From Terriglobia bacterium (GTDB taxonomy: Bacteria; Acidobacteriota; Terriglobia; Terriglobales; SCQP01): 64,000 bases of DNA. The stretch is from positions 1 through 64,000 of the forward strand of contig JAJPKR010000060.1 in NCBI GenBank assembly GCA_021323595.1, given 5' to 3'. The notes under the pieces were generated by a model. It had not been told where the DNA came from and searched no databases. It saw nothing but the letters and a program-made list of their open reading frames with translations. Below are positions 1 to 8,543 of the stretch, piece after piece (positions within the stretch are counted from its first letter, which is position 1; each line of letters begins with the position of its first letter). The translations under genes and the position numbers were made by a program.

Positions 1-281
1 CGCGGAATGATGCGCTCGGAGAGGTTGCGGGCGTAGGCTTGCAGCGCTTCGAAGGTGCCCGACTCGAGCGCCTCGATGTAGTTGTCGTACACGGCGGTGG
101 CCTCGGCAAAAATCTCTTCCTTGCTCATGGCCGTGAGCAGTTCGGCCAGGGTGATGCGCCGCGCCCACTCCTCGCGCAAGACCGTGCGATTCTGCCGCAG
201 GTGCGCCACCAACTCCCGTAGCAGTTCCGTCGTGGCGACGGTGCCGCCCTGCCGAGCTCCCGGTTCAGTTGCCGTGGACAT
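1..281 (-). CDS. RsbR-like stressosome/STAS protein, N-terminal part (partial)
   Basis: At least 93 residues are open from an ATG preceded by an AGGAA ribosome-binding site six bases upstream; the frame runs off the left edge without a stop. The visible part is a helical domain with the pattern LREEWARRI, EEIFAEATAVYDNYIEALE and ARNLSERII. This resembles the RsbRD N-terminal globin-like domain found in front of STAS or kinase domains of stress-response regulators. By family knowledge such proteins sense signals and act on anti-sigma/phosphatase partners in the cytoplasm. The SpoIIE-type phosphatase about 11 kb away could belong to the same kind of network, but that is inference. The effector domain is outside the window, so STAS versus histidine kinase cannot be decided. 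Confidence 0.6.
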   Translation of the reverse strand, partial: MSTATEPGARQGGTVATTELLRELVAHLRQNRTVLREEWARRITLAELLTAMSKEEIFAEATAVYDNYIEALESGTFEALQAYARNLSERIIP

Positions 282-371
282 GTAAGTTCCTGTGTTGGCC
301 CCCCGGAGGCGAGCATCTATTATTGGACGCGGCCGTGCGCGAAACGTCAGGTGACTTCCTCAGCAGGAGAG

Positions 372-387
372 TCAGGTATTTACCTGA
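372..387. promoter_or_regulatory. Perfect 7-bp inverted repeat, operator-like
   Basis: TCAGGTA-TT-TACCTGA lies in the 240-bp space between the divergent RsbR-like and LuxR-HTH genes. A related half-site (GTCAGGTGAC) lies about 20 bp to the left. The symmetry suggests a dimeric regulator site; its protein is unknown. No convincing promoter was found beside it. Confidence 0.35.
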
Positions 388-521
388 TCCCGAAGGACCA
401 TCAGAGAAAACCAGGGGTTATGCGGACATTGCCGGAGGCGCCGATCCGAGAAAATTTGTATTGAGGTGCCTGAAAGCGGGATGCGTGATAACTAAGCCCG
501 AAAGTTGGAACGGGAGCGATT

Positions 522-1006
522 GTGGAAATCCCTGAAGACGTTGAGTTCAAGCTTTTGACACCGCGCCAACGGCAAGTGTGCGAGCTGCTCTTGGAGACCA
601 AAGCTGTTAAAGAAATCGCGCAAACGCTGCGAATGTCGCCGAATAGCGTCAAGGACCATGTCAAGCAGATCTATTTGAAAAGGTCGGTCCTTCGACGCGC
701 GAGCTCATGGCCCGACGGTTGGGAACGAAAGGCGGCGAGGAACAGGTGCGAATGCAGGAGTCGCTGTGGCGGCTGTTGCACGCAGCCAACGAGACCGAGG
801 CGCACGCGCTGGGCAAAGCGGCGCTGAAAGAATGGACGCAGGCGGCGGAAGCGGCGGATTGGCAGGCCATTCCGGACGGGCGCTGGGCCCGGGAAGAGAG
901 CGTGCCCCGTTTGCTTTCGCAAGCGCGGGAGCGGTTCGCAGTGCTCGTGGCAGACGGGGTCATCGCACGCGCGCTGCCGCGGATGGCTCGCCCGCCCCGA
1001 GCGTAG
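522..1006 (+). pseudogene. LuxR-type HTH protein with apparent frameshift
   Basis: A GTG start follows GGGAG by five bases. Residues 9-53 form a LuxR/NarL helix-turn-helix (LTPRQRQVCELLL, then KEIAQTLRMSPNSVKDHVKQIYLK). In the starting frame the reading becomes nonsense right after IYLK. One base upstream of the expected position, the other frame continues with VGPSTRELMARRLG, exactly the end of a LuxR HTH, then about 95 more residues to the stop. One extra A in the A-run at 678-681 would give IYLKKVGPSTRELMARR and a protein of about 161 residues. The C-terminal half (helical, with ESLWRLLHAANETEAHALG) was not recognised. This is either a sequencing error in a homopolymer or a true mutation. 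If intact it would be a small DNA-binding regulator with an N-terminal HTH, an unusual order for the family. Confidence 0.6.
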
Positions 1007-1254
1007 CTCGCATACCGAATCGCGGAAGGGCGGTTGCGGACCCGAAGCCGAGAGGATCGCGCAGATTCCCGCCTGCGTCGAGTGGCGGGCTGGCCGTTAA
1101 GTTCTCGCCGAAATCGGTGCAGGCGCGGTTGGCTATCCGCACGCAAGTCTCGCGGTCTTTTTGGGCCGGTCAGACTGGCCACGCCTCGCGAAGCCGGGCG
1201 GCAGCCCCGCTACGATTCGGCGACAGGCGATCTCCTCAAGCCCGGCCCGCCGAG

Positions 1255-2805
1255 TCAGAGGGGAATATTGCCATGCTTTTTGGGGGGATTGGAGGCGCGC
1301 TTATTGCGCAGCATTCGCAGAGAACCGATCAAGCGGCGGCGGGTCTCCGCGGGCTGGATGACAGCATCCAGATAGCCTCGTTCCAGCGCCAAGAAGGGAT
1401 TGGCGACACGGTCGCGGAATTCCTCCACTTTGGCTTGGCGCAGCGCAGCGGGGTCGGCGGCCTGCTCGATTTCGCGGCGGTAAACGACATTCACGGCGCC
1501 TTCCGGGCCCATGACGGCCAGCTCGGCGGTGGGCCAAGCGTAATTGACGTCGGTCCGGATGTGTTTCGACGACATGACGCAATAAGCGCCGCCATAGGCC
1601 TTGCGAGTGACGACCGTGATCTTGGGGACGGTGGCCTCGGCGAAGGCGTACAGTAATTTGGCGCCGTGGCGGATGATGCCGCCGAACTCCTGGCGCGTGC
1701 CGGGAAGAAAGCCGGGGACGTCTTCGAAGGTGACGAGGGGGATATTGAAGGCGTCGCAGAAGCGCACGAAGCGCGCGCCCTTGACGCTGGCGTCAATGTC
1801 GAGCACGCCGGCGAGATGAGCGGGCTGATTTGCGACGATGCCGACGCTGGCGCCGTCGAGCCGCCCGAAGCCGACGACCAGGTTGGCGGCGAAGTGCTCT
1901 TGGACTTCGAAGAAGTAGCCGTCATCGACGACGGCATGAATCACGTCGCGCATGTCGTAGGGAAGATGCGAGGCGGCGGGCACGATGGAGTCGAGCGCGG
2001 GCGCGAGGCGGTCGGCGGGATCGGCGGTGGGCCGCAGCGGCGGATCGTCGAGGTTGTTGCTGGGCAGGAACGCGAGCAGTTCGCGAATGGCCTGCAAGCA
2101 CTCGGTGTCGTTGTGGGTGAGGAAATGGGCGACACCGCTGATTTGGTTGTGCGTGCGCGCGCCGCCCAATTCTTCCTTGGTGACTTCCTCATGGGTGACG
2201 GTTTTGATGACGTCGGGGCCGGTGACGAACATGTGCGCGGTGCCCTCGACCATGAAGATGAAGTCGGTGATGGCGGGGGAGTAGACGGCGCCGCCGGCGC
2301 ACGGGCCCATGATGGCGGAGATTTGCGGCACGACGCCGCTGGCGAGGGTATTGCGGAGAAAGATCTCGGCGTAGCCGGCGAGCGAGAGCACGCCCTCCTG
2401 AGTGCGGGCGCCGCCGCTGTCGTTGAGGCCGATGACGGGCGCGCCGACGCGCAACGCGGCATCCATGATCTTGCAGATCTTGTTGGCGTTGGTCTCCGAG
2501 AGCGAACCCCCGAGCACGGTGAAATCTTGGGCGAAGACGAAGACCAGGCGGCCGGCGATGCGGCCATGGCCGGTGACCAGGCCGTCGCCGGGAATGCGCA
2601 GGCGGTCCAGGCCGAAATCGGTGCCGCGATGGGTGACGAGTTGGTCGGTCTCTTCGAAGCTGCCTTCATCGAGCAGCAACTCGATGCGCTCGCGCGCCGA
2701 GAGCTTGCCTTGCTCGTGCTGCCGCTGCGTGCGCTGTGCGCCGCCGCCGGCGAGCGCGGCCGCTTGGCGGCGGCGCAATTCGGCCACGCGCTTATCCAGG
2801 GACAT
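1255..2805 (-). CDS. pccB: Acyl-CoA (propionyl-CoA) carboxylase, carboxyltransferase beta subunit
   Basis: The 516-residue protein matches the length and order of biotin-dependent carboxyltransferase beta chains. [16 protein letters not shown] is near residue 37, the first oxyanion-hole region SGGARTQEG at about 130-138, [12 protein letters not shown] at about 166-177, and the second half carries [12 protein letters not shown] and [12 protein letters not shown]. It transfers carboxyl from biotin to propionyl- or acetyl-CoA in the cytoplasm; substrate choice within the PccB/AccD5 group cannot be set from motifs alone. The start is nine bases after the stop of the DedA gene, preceded by GGGGA, so it is probably the last gene of the gatB-led operon. 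The biotinylated alpha chain is not in the window. Confidence 0.93.
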   Translation of the reverse strand: MSLDKRVAELRRRQAAALAGGGAQRTQRQHEQGKLSARERIELLLDEGSFEETDQLVTHRGTDFGLDRLRIPGDGLVTGHGRIAGRLVFVFAQDFTVLGGSLSETNANKICKIMDAALRVGAPVIGLNDSGGARTQEGVLSLAGYAEIFLRNTLASGVVPQISAIMGPCAGGAVYSPAITDFIFMVEGTAHMFVTGPDVIKTVTHEEVTKEELGGARTHNQISGVAHFLTHNDTECLQAIRELLAFLPSNNLDDPPLRPTADPADRLAPALDSIVPAASHLPYDMRDVIHAVVDDGYFFEVQEHFAANLVVGFGRLDGASVGIVANQPAHLAGVLDIDASVKGARFVRFCDAFNIPLVTFEDVPGFLPGTRQEFGGIIRHGAKLLYAFAEATVPKITVVTRKAYGGAYCVMSSKHIRTDVNYAWPTAELAVMGPEGAVNVVYRREIEQAADPAALRQAKVEEFRDRVANPFLALERGYLDAVIQPAETRRRLIGSLRMLRNKRASNPPKKHGNIPL

Positions 2806-2814
2806 TCCCCTACG

Positions 2815-3477
2815 CTACAGCGGATAGGCGATCAACGCCAGGCTGGCCAGGGTGAGAGCGATCTCGGCGGCGGTGGTCCAGCGGCTGCGGGACTCGAGGC
2901 GGGCGAGCAGCCGCAGGATGCGGCCGCGAAATTTCTTGCCGAGCAGGGCATAACCGCCCACCCAGAAGACGCTGGAAGTCAGCGACACGTAAAGCAGGTG
3001 CTCGAGGCGCCCGCCTTGGAAACCATAAAGGACGAACGCGGCACTGCGCAACGGCGGGATGAATTTGGCGACCATGAGATCCAGGCCGCTGAGATGAAAA
3101 TGCGGATGCGGCAAATGGATGAACTGCAAGGCCACGCCCCGCGCCACACGGCTGAGGGAATAGAGGGCCAGGTCGTTGATCAGCATGCCGGCGACGGCGG
3201 CGGCGCCGACCTCGAGCCAAGACCACAACTGGCTCGCGCCGCGCGAAAGCCATTGCGCGGCGGCGGTGGCGATGAGGACCTCGCCCGGCAGGGCGATCCA
3301 GGCCTCGATCGCCAAGCCACAGATCAGGCCGATGAGAGCGTTTTTGCGCAGAAGGCGAAGAAACAAGGCAGATGCTTCCCCTTGGCGTGGAGCGCCGCTC
3401 CCGCCCGCCGCCAATTGGTTGGAGATTCTCTTCTCGCGCCAGGATGGACGTGAGCTCTTTCTTTTACTGTACGTCAT
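2815..3477 (-). CDS. DedA-family (SNARE-associated/VTT) membrane protein
   Basis: A 220-residue protein with a basic N-terminus (MTYSKRKSSRPSWREKR) and several hydrophobic segments. The DedA/VTT signature is recognisable as ARGVALQF, then KFIPPLRSAAFVLYG and SSVFWVGGYALLG: the conserved F-P-x-x-R reentrant-loop pattern followed by the last membrane helices. Family members are inner-membrane proteins linked to lipid (undecaprenyl phosphate or phosphatidylethanolamine) flipping. The frame stays open further upstream into the NUDIX gene, but that part is a shadow, so I chose the internal ATG. A GTTTC/GAAAC inverted repeat sits just before the start. It lies between the NUDIX and pccB genes on the same strand. 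Confidence 0.75.
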   Translation of the reverse strand: MTYSKRKSSRPSWREKRISNQLAAGGSGAPRQGEASALFLRLLRKNALIGLICGLAIEAWIALPGEVLIATAAAQWLSRGASQLWSWLEVGAAAVAGMLINDLALYSLSRVARGVALQFIHLPHPHFHLSGLDLMVAKFIPPLRSAAFVLYGFQGGRLEHLLYVSLTSSVFWVGGYALLGKKFRGRILRLLARLESRSRWTTAAEIALTLASLALIAYPL

Positions 3478-3558
3478 TTTTTCGGCTGAAGTTTCGATAA
3501 AGAAACCGGCCGGGATTGCGCGCCCGCGGGAAAATTGCACCACGCTGACCGCCGCGCG

Positions 3559-3570
3559 CTCGCATGCGAG
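3559..3570. repeat. Perfect 12-bp palindrome
   Basis: CTCGCATGCGAG is its own reverse complement and lies between the NUDIX stop and the DedA start. It could be an operator, part of a transcript hairpin or chance; nothing else supports a role. Confidence 0.25.
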
Positions 3571-3574
3571 TACG

Positions 3575-4111
3575 CTAGAATAGCGGGCCTTCGCGCGGGC
3601 TCTCGGTTGCGGGCGGTTGGGCATCCACCGCGTGGCTTGACAGCAGGCCGTCGGCTTGGAGGCGCGCCACGGCGTGGGCATGGCACGCGAAGATGCGCGA
3701 AAAGAGCTGCTCCGGCGCGACCCAGACCGGGATGCCTTCCCAGGAGGGGCGGGGCGTGCCTTCGGCCTCGATCCAGTACACGCTGATGAGCGAAGGCACG
3801 TGCGCTTCGTCGTTGTACCGGAACAGAAGACGCGAGCGGGCCACCGTGAGCCCCGTCTCTTCGGTGAACTCGCGGCGCAAGGCGGCTTCATCGGACTCCC
3901 AGGGCATGGCGAGGCCGCCCGGCAATCCCAGGCCGAGGCGGTCGCTGCGTTCGATCATAAGCAGACGGCCGTCGCGCCAAAGCACGCCGGCGGAGCTGCG
4001 CAACCGGCCGAAGAGCGGCAGCAGACGATAGCCGGCGACGCAGATGCGGGAACAGAGCAAGAAAGCACGCTGCTTCCAGCTCCAGCCCGCCGGGTTCGGC
4101 GCGGCCTTCAT
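3575..4111 (-). CDS. NUDIX hydrolase
   Basis: The Nudix box is complete at residues 66-88: G-LAMPW-E-SDEAALR-REF-T-EE-T-G-L fits GX5EX7REUXEEXGU exactly. Family members hydrolyse a nucleoside diphosphate linked to another group, using Mg bound by the box glutamates; the substrate cannot be inferred. At 178 residues it has an N-terminal extension of about 40 residues with a hydrophobic stretch (AFLLCSRICVAGYRLLPLF), which might associate with membrane. Its ATG overlaps the stop of the upstream small gene (ATGA), so translation is likely coupled. Confidence 0.85.
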   Translation of the reverse strand: MKAAPNPAGWSWKQRAFLLCSRICVAGYRLLPLFGRLRSSAGVLWRDGRLLMIERSDRLGLGLPGGLAMPWESDEAALRREFTEETGLTVARSRLLFRYNDEAHVPSLISVYWIEAEGTPRPSWEGIPVWVAPEQLFSRIFACHAHAVARLQADGLLSSHAVDAQPPATESPREGPLF

Positions 4112-4395
4112 GAGGATGGCGCGCGCGGCCCCGGCGCCGCCGCTTCCGTGATCGTGACTTGCTCGCCGGGCAGCAAGTAGGACTTGCGCCGAAACCAGTC
4201 TTGCAGGGCGTCCCGCAGTTGCGCCACGGATACGCGGCGGCTGGCCTCGAGCAAGCCGTCGTCCACGGGCAAGGTCTCGTCGAAGCGGGACTCGCCGGTG
4301 AAGCTGCGCATGGCGAAGCTATCGAGGTATTTCAAGGGGCAGGCGCGGGTGCCGCTCGCCGATTGCAAGGTGACGGTCAGGCGGCGAGCGAACAT
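4108..4395 (-). CDS. Small conserved-type hypothetical protein
   Basis: A 95-residue protein I do not recognise. It is soluble by composition, with a segment VSVAQLRDALQDWFRRKSYLLPG that looks like an amphipathic helix followed by a turn. It starts 17 bases after gatB and overlaps the NUDIX start by four bases, which supports it being a real gene of the gatB operon. No catalytic motif or signal peptide was seen. Confidence 0.55.
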   Translation of the reverse strand: MFARRLTVTLQSASGTRACPLKYLDSFAMRSFTGESRFDETLPVDDGLLEASRRVSVAQLRDALQDWFRRKSYLLPGEQVTITEAAAPGPRAPSS

Positions 4396-4412
4396 GGCGT
4401 GCCAGCCGGCGG

Positions 4413-5909
4413 CTAGGCCAAGGCCTCTTGCAAGAGCTGGTTGACCAGCGCCGGATTGGCCTGGCCGCGGGATGCTTTCATGACCTGGCCGACAAAGAAT
4501 CCCAGCAGCGCCGTCTTGCCGGCGCGGTATTGCGCGGCCTGCTGCGGATGGGCGGCGAGCACTTGGGCGACGAGCGCGCGCAGGGCGGCGGGATCGCTCT
4601 CTTGCTTGAGGCCGAGCGCCGCGACGGCGGCGGCGGGGGGCTCGCCGGTGGCCGCCATGCGGGCGAAGACTTCCTTGGCCATCTTGCCGGAGATCGTGCC
4701 CTCGGCGATCAGGGCGGCGAGTTGGGCGACATGCGCGGGCTGAATCTTGATGGTCGCGAGGGTCTCGCCGGTGGCGTTCATGTGAGCCGCCAGCTCGCCC
4801 ATGATCCAGTTGGCGACGGCCTTGGGGTGGGCCGAGCCGGTCGCGGCGGCTTCAAAATAATCGGCGAGCGCTTGCGTCGCGGTCAGCACTTCGGCGTCAT
4901 AGGCGGCGAGGCCGTATTGCGCCATCAGGCGCTCGCGCTTGGCGCGCGGCAGCTCCGGCATCTTGGCCGCGATCTCCTCCCGCGCGGCCGCGCTGACGAC
5001 CAGAGGAGGAAGGTCGGGCTCGGGGAAGTAGCGGTAGTCGTGCGCCTCTTCTTTCGAACGCATCGAGTAGGTGCGGCCTTCGGCGGCGTTATACAGGCGG
5101 GTTTCCTGCACGACGCGGCCGCCACTCTCGAGGATTTCCGCCTGGCGCAGGATCTCGAACTCGAGCGCCCGCTGCAAGAAGCGGAACGAGTTGAGATTCT
5201 TGATTTCGGCCTTGGTGCCGAAGCGTTCGCTGCCGCGCAAGCGCAAGCTGACGTTGGCATCGCAGCGCAGGCTGCCTTCCTCCATGTTGCAGTCGCTGAC
5301 ATCGAGGTAGAGCATGATCTGCTTGAGGCGAGTCACATATTCGTGCGCCTCTTCCGGCGACCGCATATCGGGCTCGCTCACGATCTCGATCAACGGCACG
5401 CCGGAACGGTTGAGATCGACGTAGGAGAACGTTTCGCTGTCCGGAAAGCCCTCGTGCAGGCTCTTGCCCGCATCTTCTTCGAGATGCAGCCGGGTGATGC
5501 CGATCGTCTTGGTGCCGCCGGTGGGCCGCCCATGAGCGTCGCGCGCGTCCACGAAGAGCGAGCCGTGCTCGGCCAGGGGGCGATCGTATTGGCTGATCTG
5601 ATAGCCCTTGGGGAGGTCGGGATAGAAATAATTCTTGCGGGCGAAGATCGAGACCTCATTCACGGTGCAGCCCAGGCCGAGCGCGGCCAGCACTGCCTTG
5701 CGCACGGCCTCGCGATTGAGCACGGGCAACGCGCCCGGCAGGCCCAGGCAGACGGGGCAGGTTTGGCTGTTGGGAGGCGCGCCGAAAGCAGTCGGACATC
5801 CGCAGAAAATCTTGGTGGCGGTGTTGAGCTGGACGTGGACTTCGAGACCGATGACCGGCTCGTATTTGGCGGCCTGTTGGGCGAGTTCGGCGGCGGAAAG
5901 AGTAGCCAT
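4413..5909 (-). CDS. gatB: Aspartyl/glutamyl-tRNA(Asn/Gln) amidotransferase subunit B
   Basis: A 498-residue protein starting MATLSAAELAQ and then YEPVIGLEVHVQLNT, the conserved GatB opening. It continues with zinc-binding cysteines (FCGCP and TCPVCLGLPG), YFYPDLPKGYQISQYDRPL and EEDAGKS, and ends with the GatB/YqeY tail (GKTALLGFFVGQVMKASRGQANP). With GatA and GatC it converts Glu-tRNA(Gln) or Asp-tRNA(Asn) to the amidated form in the cytoplasm. Some 42 upstream in-frame residues are low-complexity and lack family similarity, so I take the ATG directly before ATLSAAELAQ. gatA and gatC are not nearby in this window. Confidence 0.95.
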   Translation of the reverse strand: MATLSAAELAQQAAKYEPVIGLEVHVQLNTATKIFCGCPTAFGAPPNSQTCPVCLGLPGALPVLNREAVRKAVLAALGLGCTVNEVSIFARKNYFYPDLPKGYQISQYDRPLAEHGSLFVDARDAHGRPTGGTKTIGITRLHLEEDAGKSLHEGFPDSETFSYVDLNRSGVPLIEIVSEPDMRSPEEAHEYVTRLKQIMLYLDVSDCNMEEGSLRCDANVSLRLRGSERFGTKAEIKNLNSFRFLQRALEFEILRQAEILESGGRVVQETRLYNAAEGRTYSMRSKEEAHDYRYFPEPDLPPLVVSAAAREEIAAKMPELPRAKRERLMAQYGLAAYDAEVLTATQALADYFEAAATGSAHPKAVANWIMGELAAHMNATGETLATIKIQPAHVAQLAALIAEGTISGKMAKEVFARMAATGEPPAAAVAALGLKQESDPAALRALVAQVLAAHPQQAAQYRAGKTALLGFFVGQVMKASRGQANPALVNQLLQEALA

Positions 5910-6086
5910 GAGCGGCGGGGCCTTTTCTAGTTTAGGGCGAGAAGCGGCGCGATAGGCACACGTGAAAGGGGCTGCCGCCGGTGGCGGGGCAGCGCAACTG
6001 CGGCCGCCCTCCCGGCCGAAGCGCTTCCGGGGCATTCCCGGCGCGCGCGGCGCCGGAGTGGCTTGGTGGACGACCGTTGCGGGCGA

Positions 6087-7031
6087 CTAGCGCCGGGCGG
6101 GCTCGAGGGACTCCACCGGAGTCAGCCAGCCGTGCTGGTCGGGGCGTTTGCCGGTCACGAGATCGAAGAAGCGGCGCTGCAAGGCTGCGGTGATCTCTCC
6201 CCGGCCGCCCCTGCCGATGGAGATGCGATCCACCGAGCGAATGGGGGTGATTTCCACGGCCGTGCCGCTGAAGAAGAGCTCGTCGGCTAAATAGAGCGCC
6301 TCGCGGGCGATCGGCTCTTCGCGGGTGGGGATGCCGAGATCGGCCCCGAGTTGGAGAATCGTATCGCGGGTGATGCCCGGCAGCACGCTATTGGTGAGCG
6401 GCGGCGTGACCAGCACGCCCTTGCGCACGAGAAAGAGGTTCTCCCCGCTTCCCTCGCTGACCAGGCCCTGGGCGTCCAAGGCAATGGCTTCCACATAGCC
6501 GTTGGCGGCGGCTTCCATCTTCATCAACTGCGAATTCATGTAATTGGCCGCGGCCTTGGCCATGGCCGGGAGGGTATCGGGCGCCATCCGTCGCCAACTG
6601 GAAACGCAGACGTCCACGCCCAGGTCTTGCGCTTCTTGACCCAGATAGCGCCCCCAGTCCCAGGCGGCGATGAAGACCTCGATGGGGTTGTCCGAGGGCA
6701 TCACGCCCATGCCGCCGAAGCCGCGCAGAACGATGGGGCGCAAGTAGGCCGCGGCCATGCGATTTTCGCGGACCAGATCGATGCAACCTTGGGCCAAGTC
6801 GGCATGGCTGAAGCCGACGTCGATGCGGTAGATCTTGCAGGAATTCAGCAGACGCTCAATGTGATCGCCGAGACGAAACACTGCCGGGCCCGCGCCGGTC
6901 TGATAGCAACGGATGCCTTCGAAGAGCGACGAGCCATAACTCACCACGTGGGCGAGCACATGGATGCGCGCTTCGTCGAAGGGAATGAATTTGCCGTTGT
7001 GCCAGATCTTTTCCGTTTTGGCCAATGCCAT
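6087..7031 (-). CDS. ilvE: Branched-chain amino acid aminotransferase
   Basis: A 314-residue class IV PLP aminotransferase of normal IlvE length. KIWHNGKFIPFDEARIHV opens the protein, SSLFEGIRCYQT follows near residue 34, and the PLP lysine is K159 in AMAKAAANYMNSQL. Next come EAIALDAQGLVSEGSGENLFLV and LFFSGTAVEITPI, all typical of IlvE. It catalyses the last step of leucine, isoleucine and valine synthesis (reversible) in the cytoplasm. I chose the ATG giving MALAKTEKIW; upstream in-frame sequence overlaps the preceding gene. It lies 61 bases after the glycosidase-like gene on the same strand. Confidence 0.93.
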   Translation of the reverse strand: MALAKTEKIWHNGKFIPFDEARIHVLAHVVSYGSSLFEGIRCYQTGAGPAVFRLGDHIERLLNSCKIYRIDVGFSHADLAQGCIDLVRENRMAAAYLRPIVLRGFGGMGVMPSDNPIEVFIAAWDWGRYLGQEAQDLGVDVCVSSWRRMAPDTLPAMAKAAANYMNSQLMKMEAAANGYVEAIALDAQGLVSEGSGENLFLVRKGVLVTPPLTNSVLPGITRDTILQLGADLGIPTREEPIAREALYLADELFFSGTAVEITPIRSVDRISIGRGGRGEITAALQRRFFDLVTGKRPDQHGWLTPVESLEPARR

Positions 7032-7092
7032 GGGTCGACTCCGAGCGTCCCTATCGATTATAGGCGGCGTTGGCGCCGATGCGGTCTGTATC

Positions 7093-8292
7093 CTAGCGGC
7101 CCACGGCCGGCGCGCGCAAGGAATTGGCGGCCGCCGCCACCGGATAGGGATAGCCGCCCTGGAAGTAGATTGCCGGCTGCGCCACCATGGCCGGCATGGC
7201 CTCTTCGGCCGCTCCGTAGCGGTTGCCGGCGTTCCAGAGCAGGAAGCCAAGGGCGCCTTCCTCGCGCGCCGAGCGCACCTGAATGCGGATGTACTCGGGC
7301 CCGAAGGTCTTCGCGTGCCAGGCAAAGGCCTGGAGCCAGGGGCGGATGACGACGCCGGTGTCGCGCGTATCGGCGGCGAAGCGAGCCAGCGATCGGGTGA
7401 TGAAATGGGCCGGCGCGTCGCCGGGATCGGCGATGCCGTCGAAGTCGTTGAAGAAATGCGAGGGATAGATCATCGGCGAAATCACGTCGCAGAAATACGA
7501 CAGCGCCAGGATGTCCTGGCCGGTCGCATCGAGATCCACGGGACGCGCCCAAGCCATCACGCCGAACACATCAATGGATAGGTGCACGCCGGTGGGCGCC
7601 AGCGCCTGCTGGGCGCGATGTAGAAAATCGGTGATGACGTCGGCGCGGGTGGCAGCCGGATCGGCGGTTTGGAAATGAAATACCGCGTCCTTCTGATTGC
7701 CCTCGGTCGGAAAGCGAATGTAATCGAACTGGATCTCATCGGCGCCCGCCGCCGCAGCCGCGAGCGCGAGTTGGATGTCGTACTGCTGCACCGCGGGCAG
7801 CGATGGGTCAGCCCAAGCGGGAGTTCCATGCTCGCTCCAGAGCTTGCCGGTGGAACGCGAGTGAACGGCCAGCTCGGGATGGGTTTCGACCAAGTGCGAG
7901 TCCTTAAAACAGGCGATACGGGCGATCGCGTACAGTCCGTGATCGTGCAGCCAGGCAATCCAGGCGGGCAGATCGTGAATATAGGGATGCTTGCGCGTGC
8001 CGGCCAGCGCCAGGCCGGAGTTGAAGCTGACGACGCCGTCCGCATCCTTGATGTCGAAGACCACGGCGTTGCCGCCGCTACGGCGCCAAGCGGCGGCGAT
8101 CTGCTTGCCGTGCTCGCTGCCGGCCATCAGGCCGGTGAAATAGATGCCGCGAATCTCATTCGTTTTGGCGGTCGGCCGCCGGTCGGCGATGCCGGAAGGC
8201 AAAATGGCGGCCGATGACACCGCACCCAGGCATAAGCCGAGCACCAAACCGTTGGAGAGGCGGCGCAGAAGGACAGGAGTGGGAGCGAACAT
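7093..8292 (-). CDS. Putative glycoside hydrolase (DUF4015/GHL13-type), secreted
   Basis: A 399-residue protein with an N-terminal signal-like segment (LSNGLVLGLCLGAVSSAA), then a TIM-barrel-like domain. IRGIYFTG, NAVVFDIKDADG, YAIARIACFKD, DEIQFDYIRFPTEG and DVFGVMAW follow the order seen in the DUF4015 putative glycosyl hydrolase family. The acidic residues in EIQFDYIRFPTE are plausible catalytic positions by analogy. The substrate is unknown; family members are proposed to act on extracellular or cell-wall polysaccharides. The start was placed at MFAPTPVLL, where the signal peptide begins. The 60 bases upstream contain no clear SD. Confidence 0.72.
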   Translation of the reverse strand: MFAPTPVLLRRLSNGLVLGLCLGAVSSAAILPSGIADRRPTAKTNEIRGIYFTGLMAGSEHGKQIAAAWRRSGGNAVVFDIKDADGVVSFNSGLALAGTRKHPYIHDLPAWIAWLHDHGLYAIARIACFKDSHLVETHPELAVHSRSTGKLWSEHGTPAWADPSLPAVQQYDIQLALAAAAAGADEIQFDYIRFPTEGNQKDAVFHFQTADPAATRADVITDFLHRAQQALAPTGVHLSIDVFGVMAWARPVDLDATGQDILALSYFCDVISPMIYPSHFFNDFDGIADPGDAPAHFITRSLARFAADTRDTGVVIRPWLQAFAWHAKTFGPEYIRIQVRSAREEGALGFLLWNAGNRYGAAEEAMPAMVAQPAIYFQGGYPYPVAAAANSLRAPAVGR

Positions 8293-8472
8293 GGGATTCA
8301 GAGAACTCTGATTTCGAATGTAGCACCCCAGCTCGACTTCGCGAGCGGGAGGTATGCGGCAAGTCAGCCGTCCCAAAGGACAAGGTCGCCATGGACTTTA
8401 GCGCCCCCCCCCAAAAGGGCAACGAGGCAACGTCGGCGCTGGTGACCCCATCGTAATTTGTGGTGGGGATTT

Positions 8473-8518
8473 AAGCACCACCGGCCCAGGTAGGATTGCG
8501 GCTAGGAAGAAGCACCAC
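8473..8518. promoter_or_regulatory. Direct repeats AAGCACCAC x2 with overlapping inverted repeat
   Basis: AAGCACCAC occurs at 8473-8481 and again at 8510-8518. The first copy is also the right arm of GTGGTG-N10-CACCAC (8460-8481). Both lie just upstream of the small protein/ClpB-like/M48 operon. They may be binding sites for its regulator. They do not match the CIRCE or HAIR heat-shock operators. Confidence 0.3.
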
Positions 8519-8543
8519 AAGCCAGAGGGGAGGGGGAAGCGCG

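Noticed and set aside
678-683. Programmed ribosomal frameshifting in the LuxR-type gene
   Set aside because: TTG AAA AGG is not a good slippery heptamer and I saw no supporting pseudoknot.
8293-8543. c-di-GMP (GEMM) riboswitch, suggested by GGCAACGAGGCAACG
   Set aside because: The conserved two-helix core could not be fitted.
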